A DNA stretch of 64,000 bases from Lacrimispora amygdalina (GCF_003432035.1 NZ_QOHO01000052.1:1-64000), one strand, 5' to 3'. Counted from the first letter of the stretch, positions 49,791 to 59,176 are shown. A program made the numbers and translations. The notes: generated by a model from the letters alone, not told the origin.

Positions 49791-52052
49791 ATGGAACAAC
49801 CTATCTATATGGCAGATATTCAAAATATGATTTATGAAGCAGGCTTGATCCGGCAAGAGGAACGCATTGTGCTGACCGCCGAAAACTGCGTACTTTTGGA
49901 ATACTACACCGGAAAAACATACAGCTACCGCATGGTGGAGCTTTCGACCTTAAAGGCAAAGCGGCTTTTTTCCAAAGCGGCGCCGCTGAATGAAAGCGGC
50001 TATCAAAAAGCGATGGACAAAATGCTTTCACAGGCAGTATCGGAACCGGAAAGCACCTTTTCCATCAAGCCTGTCGTGAGAGCAAGAAATCTGCTGGAAC
50101 ACATTTTTTCAAACATTCTGCCGGAACATGGCATGGACTTGAGAGAAAATCAGGCGGCTCTTGCGCTGGAAATGCTGGAGTCCTTGCAGGGAAACCGGCT
50201 GGCGCTCTGTGAGGCCGAGGTGGGTACGGGAAAAACCCATGCCTACATCCTGGCCGTAACGGTCCATAACCTGTTCAGCAACAATAAGCTGCCGACCATT
50301 ATCTCTACTTCCACCATTGCGCTGCAAAAGGCATTGACGGAGGAATACATCCCTCAGATTTCCGATATTCTGATGGAACACCGTATCATTGACAAGCCCC
50401 TGTCTTTTGTGGTTCGCAAGGGGAAATCCCATTATGCCTGCGACAGCCGGGTAAAGGGGTATCGTTCCTCTATCGCACACAATGACCGCCATGAGGACGA
50501 GGAACTGCTTTCTGTCCTGACCGGACTTTTCACCGGAGCCTGCCCCCTTGATTTGGATAAGCTACCTTTAACGGACTATGTGAAATCCTGCATCAATGTG
50601 GAGCACTGCCATCTGAACTGCCCGCTGTCCTCGGTCTGCCGATACCGTGACTTTATCCGAAAGGCACAGTCCCTTGGATATGATTTTCAGATTGCCAACC
50701 ACAACCTTGTGCTGGCGGATGTCCTTGGCAGGAAGAATGGGAGAAGATCCTTGTTCCCTCCCCGTGGCGTGGTGATTTTTGACGAGGCTCACAAGCTCCT
50801 TGACGCCGCAAGGCAGATGTACGGTATGACAATGGAAAACGTGGAGATGGAACGGCTGGTGGCAAGCATTTACCATGCCATAGGTTCAGGCAATCCCGAT
50901 AAGGCCGAGATCGTCAGACTGTGTGAAACCATGCAGGAACAAAATGCCCTGCTCTTTGAAGCCCTGCGGTATGCCGCAGGCACAAGCTATGATAAAAACT
51001 GCTATGCCGTACAGATTGACTTAAACTGCATACGGGCTTTGAAAACGCTGATGGCTGTGCTGCGCAGGCTGTCGGTGCTTTTTTATACGACCGCCCGTGA
51101 GAAAAGGGATCGGTATGACCGATTGGTGAATCGCATGGAGCAGCAGGAAACCAAGCTATCCATCCTGTTTCATCATGCCAATTCTATTCTTTGGCTGGAA
51201 ATGACCGGGGCAACGGCCTGCCGGGTCTGCGCCCTGCCAAAGCAGCTTGATTTTCTATTGTCGGAGGATATTTGGCAGGAAGAAATTCCGTATATCCTTA
51301 CCTCCGGTACACTCTCTGTGGGGGGCGACTTTTCGCATTTTAAGCGAAATAACGGAATTATACTGGCAGAGAAACGCCGTATCTTTGAAACCAGCAAGGC
51401 TTCTCCCTTTGATTATCCGAACCATGCCCTGTTGTATCTTCCGCAGGATATGCCATTGCCTTCAGACAAAGACAGCGGTTATTTTCAGGCGGTGGTCAGT
51501 CGGCTGGTGGAACTGATTGAAGTGACCCATGGGCATACCCTCATTCTGTTTACGTCCTACCGCATGATGGAGCAGGCGTATGACGAGCTGTGCGGACGAA
51601 TTACTTCATTTCCCATGTTCCGCATGGGCAAAGGCCGTCTGGACGCCCTCGACGCTTTCCGTAAAAGCGGAAACGGCATCCTCTGTGCCAGCGATAGCGC
51701 GGGAGAGGGCATTGATCTTGCCGGGGATATTTTATCATCCCTCATTGTGGTAAGGCTCCCGTTTCCGGCTCCCGATCCGGTGCTGGAATATGAAAAGACC
51801 CTGTATCCTGACTTCTACGGCTATCTGAACGAGGTCATCGTGCCGGGTATGCTCATCAAGCTGCGCCAGTGGTTTGGCCGGGGCATTCGCAGAGAAACGG
51901 ATACCTGTGTTTTTTCTATCCTCGACAGTCGGGCAAGCAGACGCTACCGGAACGATATACTGGCGGCATTGCCTGATATGCCGGTTACGCACCAGCTTTC
52001 TGATGTGAACCGCTTTATTGCGGCCAAGAAGTCGGGCGCCTACTTTGAATGA
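49791..52052 (+). CDS. dinG: DinG/Rad3-type superfamily 2 helicase
   Basis: A 753-residue helicase of the DinG/XPD group. Walker A is CEAEVGTGKTHAYI (about residues 141-154) and the DEAH box is VVIFDEAHKLLDAA (about 327-340). Four cysteines between them (HYACDSR, CINVEHC, CPLSSVC) fit an iron-sulphur cluster. C-terminal motifs are LFTSYRMMEQAYDEL, SDSAGEGIDLAGD and QWFGRGIRR. It unwinds DNA 5' to 3' and may act in element replication or transfer. The ATG at 49791 follows AAAGGAGG; the frame is open upstream but runs through the structured leader. Confidence 0.9.
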   Translation: MEQPIYMADIQNMIYEAGLIRQEERIVLTAENCVLLEYYTGKTYSYRMVELSTLKAKRLFSKAAPLNESGYQKAMDKMLSQAVSEPESTFSIKPVVRARNLLEHIFSNILPEHGMDLRENQAALALEMLESLQGNRLALCEAEVGTGKTHAYILAVTVHNLFSNNKLPTIISTSTIALQKALTEEYIPQISDILMEHRIIDKPLSFVVRKGKSHYACDSRVKGYRSSIAHNDRHEDEELLSVLTGLFTGACPLDLDKLPLTDYVKSCINVEHCHLNCPLSSVCRYRDFIRKAQSLGYDFQIANHNLVLADVLGRKNGRRSLFPPRGVVIFDEAHKLLDAARQMYGMTMENVEMERLVASIYHAIGSGNPDKAEIVRLCETMQEQNALLFEALRYAAGTSYDKNCYAVQIDLNCIRALKTLMAVLRRLSVLFYTTAREKRDRYDRLVNRMEQQETKLSILFHHANSILWLEMTGATACRVCALPKQLDFLLSEDIWQEEIPYILTSGTLSVGGDFSHFKRNNGIILAEKRRIFETSKASPFDYPNHALLYLPQDMPLPSDKDSGYFQAVVSRLVELIEVTHGHTLILFTSYRMMEQAYDELCGRITSFPMFRMGKGRLDALDAFRKSGNGILCASDSAGEGIDLAGDILSSLIVVRLPFPAPDPVLEYEKTLYPDFYGYLNEVIVPGMLIKLRQWFGRGIRRETDTCVFSILDSRASRRYRNDILAALPDMPVTHQLSDVNRFIAAKKSGAYFE

Positions 52053-52150
52053 GTGGGTGCCCGTCTTTTCTCCAAGAAAAAGGACGGAGCCTATTCATTG
52101 CTTTTTTCCCTCGGCTGTCACCTGACAAGCTGGCCCGGAATACACTGTAT

Positions 52151-52183
52151 CAGGGCGGTAAGGCAGGGAGCCTTATCGCCCTG
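52151..52183 (+). promoter_or_regulatory. 14-bp stem-loop upstream of DUF6870 gene
   Basis: CAGGGCGGTAAGGC (52151-52164) pairs with GCCTTATCGCCCTG (52170-52183), with one G-U pair, and ends seven bases before the AAAGGAG ribosome site. It is another case of the hairpin-before-ribosome-site pattern in this element. Confidence 0.6.
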
Positions 52184-52204
52184 CGCCCCGAAAGGAGTGA
52201 TTGG

Positions 52205-52462
52205 GTGGACTCATTACCAAACATAGACTTTGAAGCTATGAAAAATATAGACATCCGAACAGTCAACCCGGATACTCTGGTTGACATTAACGATACAAAG
52301 GTCAATGCGAAATTGCCCATAGAGGAACGGATACTGGACTTTATCCAGCAGATTAAAAATCCATACTGCTACAAGTGTGGAAAAGTAGTAGTCAAAATCA
52401 GCTTTAATGATAGTGGCGCCACGCTGGAGGATAGGATGGAAAGTTTTTTGAGGATGATGTGA
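52205..52462 (+). CDS. DUF6870-like small protein
   Basis: An 85-residue protein containing MKNIDIRTVNPDTLVDI, LPIEERILDFIQQIKNPYCYKCGKVVVKISF and TLEDRMESFLRMM. This pattern, including the CxxC pair, fits the small ICE proteins called DUF6870. Function unknown. The GTG at 52205 is eight bases after AAAGGAG; the frame upstream overlaps the helicase end and the stem-loop. Confidence 0.72.
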   Translation: MDSLPNIDFEAMKNIDIRTVNPDTLVDINDTKVNAKLPIEERILDFIQQIKNPYCYKCGKVVVKISFNDSGATLEDRMESFLRMM

Positions 52463-52519
52463 TATGGGTGGTTTGCTTCGGGCGGAGCCTGACCGTGTGG
52501 GTTCGGATATATGGCAATA

Positions 52520-52553
52520 TTGTCTGGACGCATCCTGAAAGGGGTGCTATAAT
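52520..52553 (+). promoter_or_regulatory. Promoter-like TGTCTGGACGC / TATAAT site before recombinases
   Basis: TGGACG (52525-52530) and TATAAT (52548-52553) are 17 bases apart, within TGTCTGGACGC, the same block and spacing as at 12568-12600. It lies about 82 bases before the first large recombinase gene and should drive the recombinase operon. Confidence 0.6.
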
Positions 52554-52634
52554 TATACATGGACTAATATTAGCGGACGCCCATTGATTAGGTCAGGTTT
52601 TGCTTCTTGACTTTTTCAATCGGGAGGTTTCGTT

Positions 52635-54302
52635 ATGCCATTAAATAAGGATACAATCATATACAATGCCGTGGACTATTTGCGCCTGTCAAAAGAAGAT
52701 GGCGATAAAGTAGAAAGCGACAGCATTGCCAATCAAAGAGATTTAATAACCAATTTTGTGAAGTCAATGCCCGAAATCCGCCTCTGTTCGGAAAGAATAG
52801 ATGACGGATTTAGTGGTGTTGACTTTAATCGTCCTGCGTTCAATTTGATGATGGAGGATGTAAGAGCCGGACGGATCAACTGCATCATCGTCAAAGACCT
52901 GTCCCGTTTCGGCAGAAACTACATCGAAGCAGGGCGATACATTGAACGGATTTTTCCGTTTTTAGGTGTGCGTTTCATTGCCATCAACGACGGTTACGAC
53001 AGCGCAAAGGAAAAATCTCCGTCAGACGATATTATCATTCCTTTTAAGAACCTCGTCAACGATGCGTATTGCAGGGACATCTCCGTTAAAATCAGGAGCC
53101 AGCTTGATGTAAAGCGCAAGAACGGCGAGTTTATCGGTTCCTTTGCCGTTTACGGCTACATGAAATCAACAGAGAACAAAAACCAACTGGTGGTAGACCC
53201 CTATGCCGCAAAGATTGTACGGGATATTTTTGCATGGAAGCTGGATGGACTCAGCCAGCAAGGGATAGCTGACAGGCTGAATGAGATCAGCGAGCCGTCC
53301 CCCATGGAATACAAGCGCTTTTCAGGGCTTAACTTTGCCACCAGCTTTCAGGTAAACCCCAAGGCAAAGTGGACTGCTGTGGCGGTTGGCCGCATCTTGA
53401 AAAACCCTATCTATGCAGGGCATCTTGTGCAGGGTAAGGAAAGTACGCCAAACTACAAGATTAAACAGCGGATTATGAAACCGGAGGATAAATGGGTTCG
53501 GGTGGAAAATACCCATGAGCCTATTATCCCCCAAGAAATTTTTGACACAGTAAACCGTGTGCTGGCGCAGGACACCCGTATCGCTCCAGACGGAGAAGCT
53601 GTCTATCCGTTTTCTGGCTTGCTTTTTTGTGCTGACTGCAAAAGCGGTATGGTGCGAAAGATTGTACCCGCAGGCGGGAAAAAGTATGCCTATTATTATT
53701 GTTCAAAGAATAAGGCCGGGGACGGCTGCACTACCCACTGCATCAGTGAAAAAGTGCTGGAAAAGGCAGTCCTGCAAGCCCTTCAAAATCATATCGCTTC
53801 TATTCTTGACATTGAACGGATTCTCTCGTTTATCGACACCCTTCCTATGCAGCAGGAGGAAGTCCGAAAAATTGATACCCAACTGCTGATGAAACAGGAG
53901 GAAATCGAAAAGTATAAAAACCTCAAAGTGTCAATCTATGAGGACTTGAAAAGCGGTGTCATTGATGCAGATGAGTACAGGGAATTCAAAGAAATCTATG
54001 GAAAGAAGTGTGAAGAAGCAGAGAAAGCCGCCGCACGGCTGAAACAGGATATTACTCTGATCCTTGCGGGTAAGGGAGCAAACAGCGTTTGGATTGAAGC
54101 ATTTAAGAAGAATCGCAACATCACCGAGCTGTCCCGAAAGGTAGTTGTTTCCCTGATTGAGTGGGTCAATATCTATTCTGGCAGCCGAGTGGAAATCCGG
54201 TTCCGGTATCAGTATGAATATGAAAGAGCTTTGTTCTTTGCCGAGAACGCAAAAGACCTGATTGCAACAGCTTCACCGGCTCCCATTAAGGGGGTGGTGT
54301 GA
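52635..54302 (+). CDS. Large serine recombinase 1
   Basis: A 555-residue large serine recombinase. The catalytic domain covers residues 1-150 (DYLRLSKEDGDKVESDSIANQRD with the nucleophile Ser, then IIVKDLSRFGRNYIE), followed by a recombinase domain (about 170-290), a zinc ribbon (CADCKSGM ... YYCSKNKAGDGCTTHC) and a coiled-coil arm (about 390-480). These enzymes integrate and excise ICEs at short sites. The start ATG 52635 follows CGGGAGG. It is the first of three in a coupled operon. Confidence 0.93.
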   Translation: MPLNKDTIIYNAVDYLRLSKEDGDKVESDSIANQRDLITNFVKSMPEIRLCSERIDDGFSGVDFNRPAFNLMMEDVRAGRINCIIVKDLSRFGRNYIEAGRYIERIFPFLGVRFIAINDGYDSAKEKSPSDDIIIPFKNLVNDAYCRDISVKIRSQLDVKRKNGEFIGSFAVYGYMKSTENKNQLVVDPYAAKIVRDIFAWKLDGLSQQGIADRLNEISEPSPMEYKRFSGLNFATSFQVNPKAKWTAVAVGRILKNPIYAGHLVQGKESTPNYKIKQRIMKPEDKWVRVENTHEPIIPQEIFDTVNRVLAQDTRIAPDGEAVYPFSGLLFCADCKSGMVRKIVPAGGKKYAYYYCSKNKAGDGCTTHCISEKVLEKAVLQALQNHIASILDIERILSFIDTLPMQQEEVRKIDTQLLMKQEEIEKYKNLKVSIYEDLKSGVIDADEYREFKEIYGKKCEEAEKAAARLKQDITLILAGKGANSVWIEAFKKNRNITELSRKVVVSLIEWVNIYSGSRVEIRFRYQYEYERALFFAENAKDLIATASPAPIKGVV

Positions 54303-54303
54303 G

Positions 54304-55980
54304 ATGGCGAGAACGAGCAGAAAACAAATAGATAGTATTGCCCATGTCCCCCATGAAACGATATGGGATACCTGTATTTATGGACGGCTGTCGGATGAAG
54401 ATGAGCGAAAAAAAGAAAACGATTCTATCGGCAATCAAATTTCCATGTTGGAGCGTTATATCGCTGAAAGACCGTACCTGAAGCTCACCTCTGTTTTTAA
54501 GGATGTCAATCAGACAGGAACGAACTTCGACCGCCCCGGCTTCAATGAAATGATGGACGCCATCAAGGGTGGGAAAATCAACTGCATTGTGGTCAAAGAC
54601 CTGTCCCGTTTCGGCAGGAATTACATCGAAACCGGAACCTATCTTGAAAAAATACTGCCATTTTTTAACGTCCGCTTTATCTCCGTGAACGATGGATATG
54701 ACAGTTTGAACGCCAACAGTCAGGATGAAGGGTATGCTGTTCCTTTGAAGAACCTGATCCATGATATATATGCCAGAGATATATCGCAAAAGACGAAATC
54801 AGGGCTTGCGGTTATGAGAAGCAAAGGAGAGTTTACCGGCTGTGTGGCAGCCTATGGTTATCTAAAAACAGATGGAAATAGGCTGGTAATCGACGAGGAA
54901 ACCGCACCGGTTGTCAGGAATATTTTCAAATGGGCAGCGGACGGCATGGGTGATATGTGTATCGCTCAAAAACTCAATGCGCTCAGTATTCCCTCCCCAA
55001 GCCATTATCGCTACATGAAGGGGATTTTGAAAAACGAGCGTTATGCCAATATGCGATATTGGTACAAAAGCGCCGTCCGCAGGATTTTAATCAACCCGGT
55101 TTATCTCGGACATATGGTGCAGGGCAAAACCAAATCTGACCTATGGGGCAAGGGCGGCTGCGTGGAGCTGCCGCAGGATCAGTGGGTGGAAATCAAAAAT
55201 ACCCATGAACCGCTGGTGGATGAAGAAACCTTTTTGGCTGTACGGCAAATCAAGCAGGAACGGGAGTCCAGCGAAAGAAAAGAAATGGAGCCGGGGCGGT
55301 CAAATATCTTGAAAGGGCTTGTGTTCTGTGGTGATTGCAAGCGAAGTATGAAACGCCGAAAAATGCCAAAATCAAACGGTTCGGCACTCTATTATTTTAG
55401 CTGTGCCACCTACGAGGATATTGCCAAAAATGACTGCGTTAGAAAACGTATGGACGAACCGGATTTACTCTCTATTCTCTATACGGCTATCCGCAAGCAG
55501 ATTGACCTTGCTGTTGACATGGATCGAATGGTGTCTAAGCTCAATGCAAAGGAAGGATTTTGCCAGCACCAAAGCGAGGTTGACGCAGAAATAACCGAAA
55601 CTGAAAAGAAGCTGTCCAGACTGTCCATGCTCAGAAGCTCTTTGTATGAGGACTATCAGGAAAAGCTCCTTGATGAAGCGGAATATCTCTTTACAAAAGC
55701 AAAGTATGAGAAAGATGTCACTCTTTTGCGCAGCCGACTTGATGAGTTGTCCATGCAAAAGCACCGTCTTGATACCATGCTGACCCCTCAAAACCCATGG
55801 ATCACAGCCTTGAAGAAATTTAAGAAGAATAAAGCCATAACGGGAGAAATGATTTCCGAGCTGATAGAACGAGTGGAAATATTCAGCGATCAAAGCGTGT
55901 CCATCTGCTTCAGGTATAGGGATGAGTTTGAAAGTTTGCTTGGCTTTATTGAGGCGGAGAGTGAGGTGAGGGTTTCGTGA
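54304..55980 (+). CDS. Large serine recombinase 2
   Basis: A 558-residue large serine recombinase: IYGRLSDEDERKKENDSIGNQ (catalytic Ser in RLS), IVVKDLSRFGRNYIETGTYLE, a recombinase domain, a zinc ribbon (CGDCKRSM ... FSCATYEDIAKNDC) and a C-terminal coiled coil. The ATG at 54304 follows the previous stop by one base. Its catalytic core differs enough from its neighbours to be an old paralogue rather than a recent copy. Confidence 0.93.
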   Translation: MARTSRKQIDSIAHVPHETIWDTCIYGRLSDEDERKKENDSIGNQISMLERYIAERPYLKLTSVFKDVNQTGTNFDRPGFNEMMDAIKGGKINCIVVKDLSRFGRNYIETGTYLEKILPFFNVRFISVNDGYDSLNANSQDEGYAVPLKNLIHDIYARDISQKTKSGLAVMRSKGEFTGCVAAYGYLKTDGNRLVIDEETAPVVRNIFKWAADGMGDMCIAQKLNALSIPSPSHYRYMKGILKNERYANMRYWYKSAVRRILINPVYLGHMVQGKTKSDLWGKGGCVELPQDQWVEIKNTHEPLVDEETFLAVRQIKQERESSERKEMEPGRSNILKGLVFCGDCKRSMKRRKMPKSNGSALYYFSCATYEDIAKNDCVRKRMDEPDLLSILYTAIRKQIDLAVDMDRMVSKLNAKEGFCQHQSEVDAEITETEKKLSRLSMLRSSLYEDYQEKLLDEAEYLFTKAKYEKDVTLLRSRLDELSMQKHRLDTMLTPQNPWITALKKFKKNKAITGEMISELIERVEIFSDQSVSICFRYRDEFESLLGFIEAESEVRVS

Positions 55981-57596
55981 GTATCAAGAAAATCCTTGCC
56001 GAGTATATCCGCTTATCCCAAGAGGACGAGAACGAGGGTGAAAGCAACAGTATTATAAATCAGCGGGATCTTCTGAACGCCTTTGTGAAAAGCTCCCCTG
56101 ACCTCTCACAGTATGAAGTGGTTGAGTTTTGCGACGATGGTTACAGCGGTACGAATTTTGACCGTCCGGGCGTGAAAGCCCTGCTGGATGAAGTGCGTGC
56201 TGGAAACATACAGTGTATCATCGTGAAAGACCTATCCCGTTTCGGCAGGAACTACATTGACATCGGAGATTATTTGGAGCAGATATTCCCCTTTTTAGGG
56301 GTACGCTTTATCTCCGTAAACGACCGTTTTGATAGCAATGATTTTGACGGCACGACCGGCGGACTTGATGTGGGTTTCAGAAACCTGATTTACTCCCTTT
56401 ACAGCAAAGACCTGTCACAAAAGGTACGGAGTGCAAAGAAAACCCGCATGGAGAAAGGCGAATTTATCGGCAGCCACGCCCCTTATGGCTATGCAAAGTC
56501 GCCGGAAAACCGCAAGAAACTTGTGATTGACGAAAAGGCTGCCGCCGTTGTCAGGCGTATCTTTGCGATGGCGGATGAGGGTAAAAACGCCGTGCAAATT
56601 GCCAATGTTCTAAACGCAGAAAACATTCCAACACCATATGTCTATAAACGGCTTATGGGCTGTGACCGCAAATACAATGTGGTTGGGAATACAAACCACT
56701 GGATGAACACAACCGTCCTGACCATTATCCGTGACGAACGCTACACAGGAAAAATGGTTAACGGGAAAAATCGCAGCCCCTTTGTCGGGAGTAAGCACGG
56801 TAAACGCATCCCGAAAAGTGAGTGGATTGTCGTAGCGAACACCCATGAACCTATTATTTCGGAAGAATTATTTGCTTCGGTTCAGGAGCGTTTCTCTGCC
56901 CCTGCGAGGATAAGGACAGAACCGGCCGAGATCAGACCACTGATGGGTAAAGTGAAATGTGGAGTTTGTCGGCACGTTATGCGAAGAAGCAATAGCCCCT
57001 CGGCTACGGCATATTATTATTGTGAAAGCCATCAGTATGTGGCTGATAGCACTTGCACAAAGGATAGAATTTCCGAAGTCAGTTTGATACAGACCGTCCT
57101 ATCTGTGATACATAAGCAAATAGAGGTCATGCTTGATATGGCACAGCTTTTTGACAGGGTGAAAACGCAAAGCCATAATGATATAACCACTCTGACAGAG
57201 CAGATCAGGCAGACCCAAGCCGTCCTCACCAAGTTGAAGGCATCCAAAGTTAAGGCATACGAAAGATACAAAGATGGGGCTTTGGATAGGGACAGCTACG
57301 CAAGTCAAAAGGCGGATATTAGCAAGGAGATTGCGGAAACAGATGCCCAAGTCGCTGAACTTGAAACGGCATTGCAAAGCCGTTATCAGGAAAAAGGACA
57401 GCCGGTTTCGATCATTGAGAGCTTTAAGCGATATGAAGGCTTTACGGAGCTTTCAAGAGAAATGGCAGATGAGCTGATCGACAGTATCTATATCTACGGA
57501 AGTGAAGCGATTGAAATTGTGTGGAACCATATGGATGAGTATATGAGACTTGTCCAATGTGTCGAAAAAGGGGTGCGCATAGATGAAAACAGATAA
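55977..57596 (+). CDS. Large serine recombinase 3
   Basis: A 539-residue large serine recombinase: EYIRLSQEDENEGESNSIINQRD, IIVKDLSRFGRNYIDIGDYLEQIFPFLG, a recombinase domain, a zinc ribbon (CGVCRHVM ... YYCESHQYVADSTC) and a coiled coil. The GTG at 55977 overlaps the previous stop by four bases, so the three are translationally coupled. Which of the three performs integration, and whether they act together, cannot be read from sequence. Confidence 0.93.
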   Translation: MSIKKILAEYIRLSQEDENEGESNSIINQRDLLNAFVKSSPDLSQYEVVEFCDDGYSGTNFDRPGVKALLDEVRAGNIQCIIVKDLSRFGRNYIDIGDYLEQIFPFLGVRFISVNDRFDSNDFDGTTGGLDVGFRNLIYSLYSKDLSQKVRSAKKTRMEKGEFIGSHAPYGYAKSPENRKKLVIDEKAAAVVRRIFAMADEGKNAVQIANVLNAENIPTPYVYKRLMGCDRKYNVVGNTNHWMNTTVLTIIRDERYTGKMVNGKNRSPFVGSKHGKRIPKSEWIVVANTHEPIISEELFASVQERFSAPARIRTEPAEIRPLMGKVKCGVCRHVMRRSNSPSATAYYYCESHQYVADSTCTKDRISEVSLIQTVLSVIHKQIEVMLDMAQLFDRVKTQSHNDITTLTEQIRQTQAVLTKLKASKVKAYERYKDGALDRDSYASQKADISKEIAETDAQVAELETALQSRYQEKGQPVSIIESFKRYEGFTELSREMADELIDSIYIYGSEAIEIVWNHMDEYMRLVQCVEKGVRIDENR

Positions 57597-57984
57597 TAAA
57601 AAGAGCATTTCGAGGAATGCTTGGATATATTGCAGGGTTGCCAGCAATGAGAATAACAGTATAGAGATGCAGCGTGACAGGCTTATCCGCTTTGCCAATG
57701 AGCGCGGGTTCAATATCGCCGGGATTTCTCAGGATATTGGCAGCGGTCTTGACTTTTCACGCAAAGGCTTATCTGAAACTAAGCAGGCCGTCTGCTCGAA
57801 GAACGCAGATGTTGTTTTAGTTTTCAATGTATCCCGCATCGGACGGGATACATTGAAAACCACTGCTTACATGAAAGAACTAAATACGCTGGGTGCAGAA
57901 TTTCTTTCCCCGACAGACGGCATAATTGACATAGATTTCTTAGAAGATGCCATTTTAAGATACTACATAAAAGGATTATCCTAA
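57583..57984 (+). CDS. Small serine-recombinase catalytic domain protein
   Basis: A 133-residue protein consisting only of the catalytic domain: [31 protein letters not shown] (the motif is RVAS rather than RVS), [24 protein letters not shown] and [18 protein letters not shown]. It has no DNA-binding domain, so it either helps the large recombinases or is a degenerate copy. It overlaps the third recombinase by 14 bases. A perfect 17-bp inverted repeat lies in it at 57820-57860, close to the element end. Confidence 0.75.
   Translation: MKTDNKKSISRNAWIYCRVASNENNSIEMQRDRLIRFANERGFNIAGISQDIGSGLDFSRKGLSETKQAVCSKNADVVLVFNVSRIGRDTLKTTAYMKELNTLGAEFLSPTDGIIDIDFLEDAILRYYIKGLS
57820..57860. repeat. Perfect 17-bp inverted repeat near element end
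   Basis: GTTTTCAATGTATCCCG (57820-57836) and CGGGATACATTGAAAAC (57844-57860) are exact reverse complements around seven bases. It lies within the small recombinase gene over its SRIGRD codons and about 150 bases from the inferred element end. It is the longest perfect inverted repeat I saw in the window and may be a protein-binding site for excision or integration. Confidence 0.75.
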
Positions 57985-58018
57985 TCAAATATTTTTTAGT
58001 CCTGACTTGACACCAGCA
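57985..58018. other. Right junction of the element (attachment region)
   Basis: The last element gene stops at 57984, and collagen Gly-X-Y codons begin by 58016-58019. The 26 bases between are AT-rich (ATTTTTTAG) on the left and coding-like on the right, so the crossover lies here. The core sequence cannot be fixed without the left junction or the empty site. Confidence 0.6.
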
Positions 58019-59176
58019 GGCCCTGCTGGACCCACAGGTCCCATTGGCCCTGCTGGACCCACAGGTCCCATTGGCCCTGCTGGACCTACCGGCCCTATTG
58101 GCCCTGCTGGACCCACAGGCCCCATTGGCCCTGCTGGCCCTACCGGCCCTATTGGACTTATTGGTCCTACGGGGGATACCGGACCATCTGGAACTCCTGC
58201 TGCGCTTACGAATTTGGTTGATGGAAACCAGATTGGGGCAGTCAGAGGAGTAGGTACGAAAAATGACTATGATATGGGGGGCTATGCATTTGCCGAAGGC
58301 TGGCAAACAGCTGCCAGAGCAGGATATTCTCATGCGGAGGGTTATTTATCAGAAACTTACCAGTACTGTTCCCATGCAGAAGGACATGAAACAAAAGCCA
58401 GCGGTCACGGTTCCCATGCAGAGGGAGTTAATACAGAAGCCAGCGGGGATGAATCCCACGCAGAAGGATTTTATACTTCTACAAATCAGAGGGAAGGTTC
58501 CCATATTATGGGCTTATTTGGGGAGGCTGACAATATATATTCCTGGTTTCTGGCCAACGGAATAAACCCAGATGCAAAAAGCCTGGCTGCAAAAATACTA
58601 TACGATGGAAATGCTTATATCGATGTAGCTTGGAACGCTGGAGGGGCGGATTATGGGGAATTATTTGAGACTGCTGACGGCAAGACCATAGAACCAGGTT
58701 ATTTTGTCACTTTTGATGGCGCAGGTCAGAAAATCAGAAAAACTGCTGACTCGGACAGTTACGTTCTGGGAGTAGTTACCGGCACTTCGGGTATTGTGGG
58801 AGATACGGGAGAGCTGCGTTGGAAGGGGAAATATCTGACTGACGAGTGGGGAAGGATACAATACCATGAGGTAACGGTGCCTGGCATAAAGGATGATAAA
58901 GGAAATGTTCTGTTGCCGGAGCATGTGGAAATACAACCAATTTTAAATCCTCAATGGGATAATACCAGAACGTATATACCGCGTTTAAAACGGCCGGAAT
59001 GGGTAATAGTGGGGCTTTTAGGAAAACTTCGGGTTCGTGATGATGGAACCTGTATTCCCGGAGGATATTGCCGTTCTTCCGATAACGGTATTGCATCGGC
59101 ATCTGAGAGCGGATACCGGGTTTTGGAGCGTTTAAGTGAAAATCGGATTTTGATCCTGTACGCTAAGAGCAGTTAA
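58007..59176 (+). CDS. Collagen-like protein with peptidase G2 domain, 5' end lost
   Basis: A 389-codon remainder of a host gene. It starts with five 9-residue collagen repeats (GPAGPTGPI) and two variants, then YadA-head-like repeats ([36 protein letters not shown]). The C-terminal domain, with [26 protein letters not shown] and DEWGR, fits the peptidase G2 autoproteolytic domain of phage and spore-surface proteins. The only starts are a TTG at 58007 without a ribosome site, so the original N-terminus was cut off by element insertion. A terminator follows at 59189. Confidence 0.85.
   Translation: MTPAGPAGPTGPIGPAGPTGPIGPAGPTGPIGPAGPTGPIGPAGPTGPIGLIGPTGDTGPSGTPAALTNLVDGNQIGAVRGVGTKNDYDMGGYAFAEGWQTAARAGYSHAEGYLSETYQYCSHAEGHETKASGHGSHAEGVNTEASGDESHAEGFYTSTNQREGSHIMGLFGEADNIYSWFLANGINPDAKSLAAKILYDGNAYIDVAWNAGGADYGELFETADGKTIEPGYFVTFDGAGQKIRKTADSDSYVLGVVTGTSGIVGDTGELRWKGKYLTDEWGRIQYHEVTVPGIKDDKGNVLLPEHVEIQPILNPQWDNTRTYIPRLKRPEWVIVGLLGKLRVRDDGTCIPGGYCRSSDNGIASASESGYRVLERLSENRILILYAKSS
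58019..58153 (+). repeat. Five 27-bp tandem collagen repeats
   Basis: Five 27-base units beginning GGCCCTGCTGG encode GPAGPTGPI, with silent differences only. Such tandem repeats vary in copy number by slippage. The element junction lies right at their left edge, so the original array may have been longer. Confidence 0.9.

Larger units (their letters stand above)
1..58010. mobile_element. Integrative and conjugative element, right-hand part
   Basis: Conjugation genes (VirB6-like, PrgI, VirB4, C39 peptidase), a Tad-type pilus set, orphan methyltransferases, cargo blocks and four serine-recombinase genes lie almost without exception on one strand. The right boundary is placed between the last recombinase stop (57984) and the first Gly-X-Y codon of a collagen-like gene (about 58011), because that host gene starts abruptly there with no ribosome site. 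The left end, relaxase, coupling protein and origin of transfer lie before base 1. Flanking genes after 58010 look AT-richer and metabolic. The boundary is accurate only to about 30 bases, and the element type is inferred from gene content. Confidence 0.85.

Noticed and set aside
58019-58153. Short regular repeats that might suggest a CRISPR array
   Set aside because: The repeats are contiguous 27-base units without spacers and encode Gly-X-Y collagen triplets.
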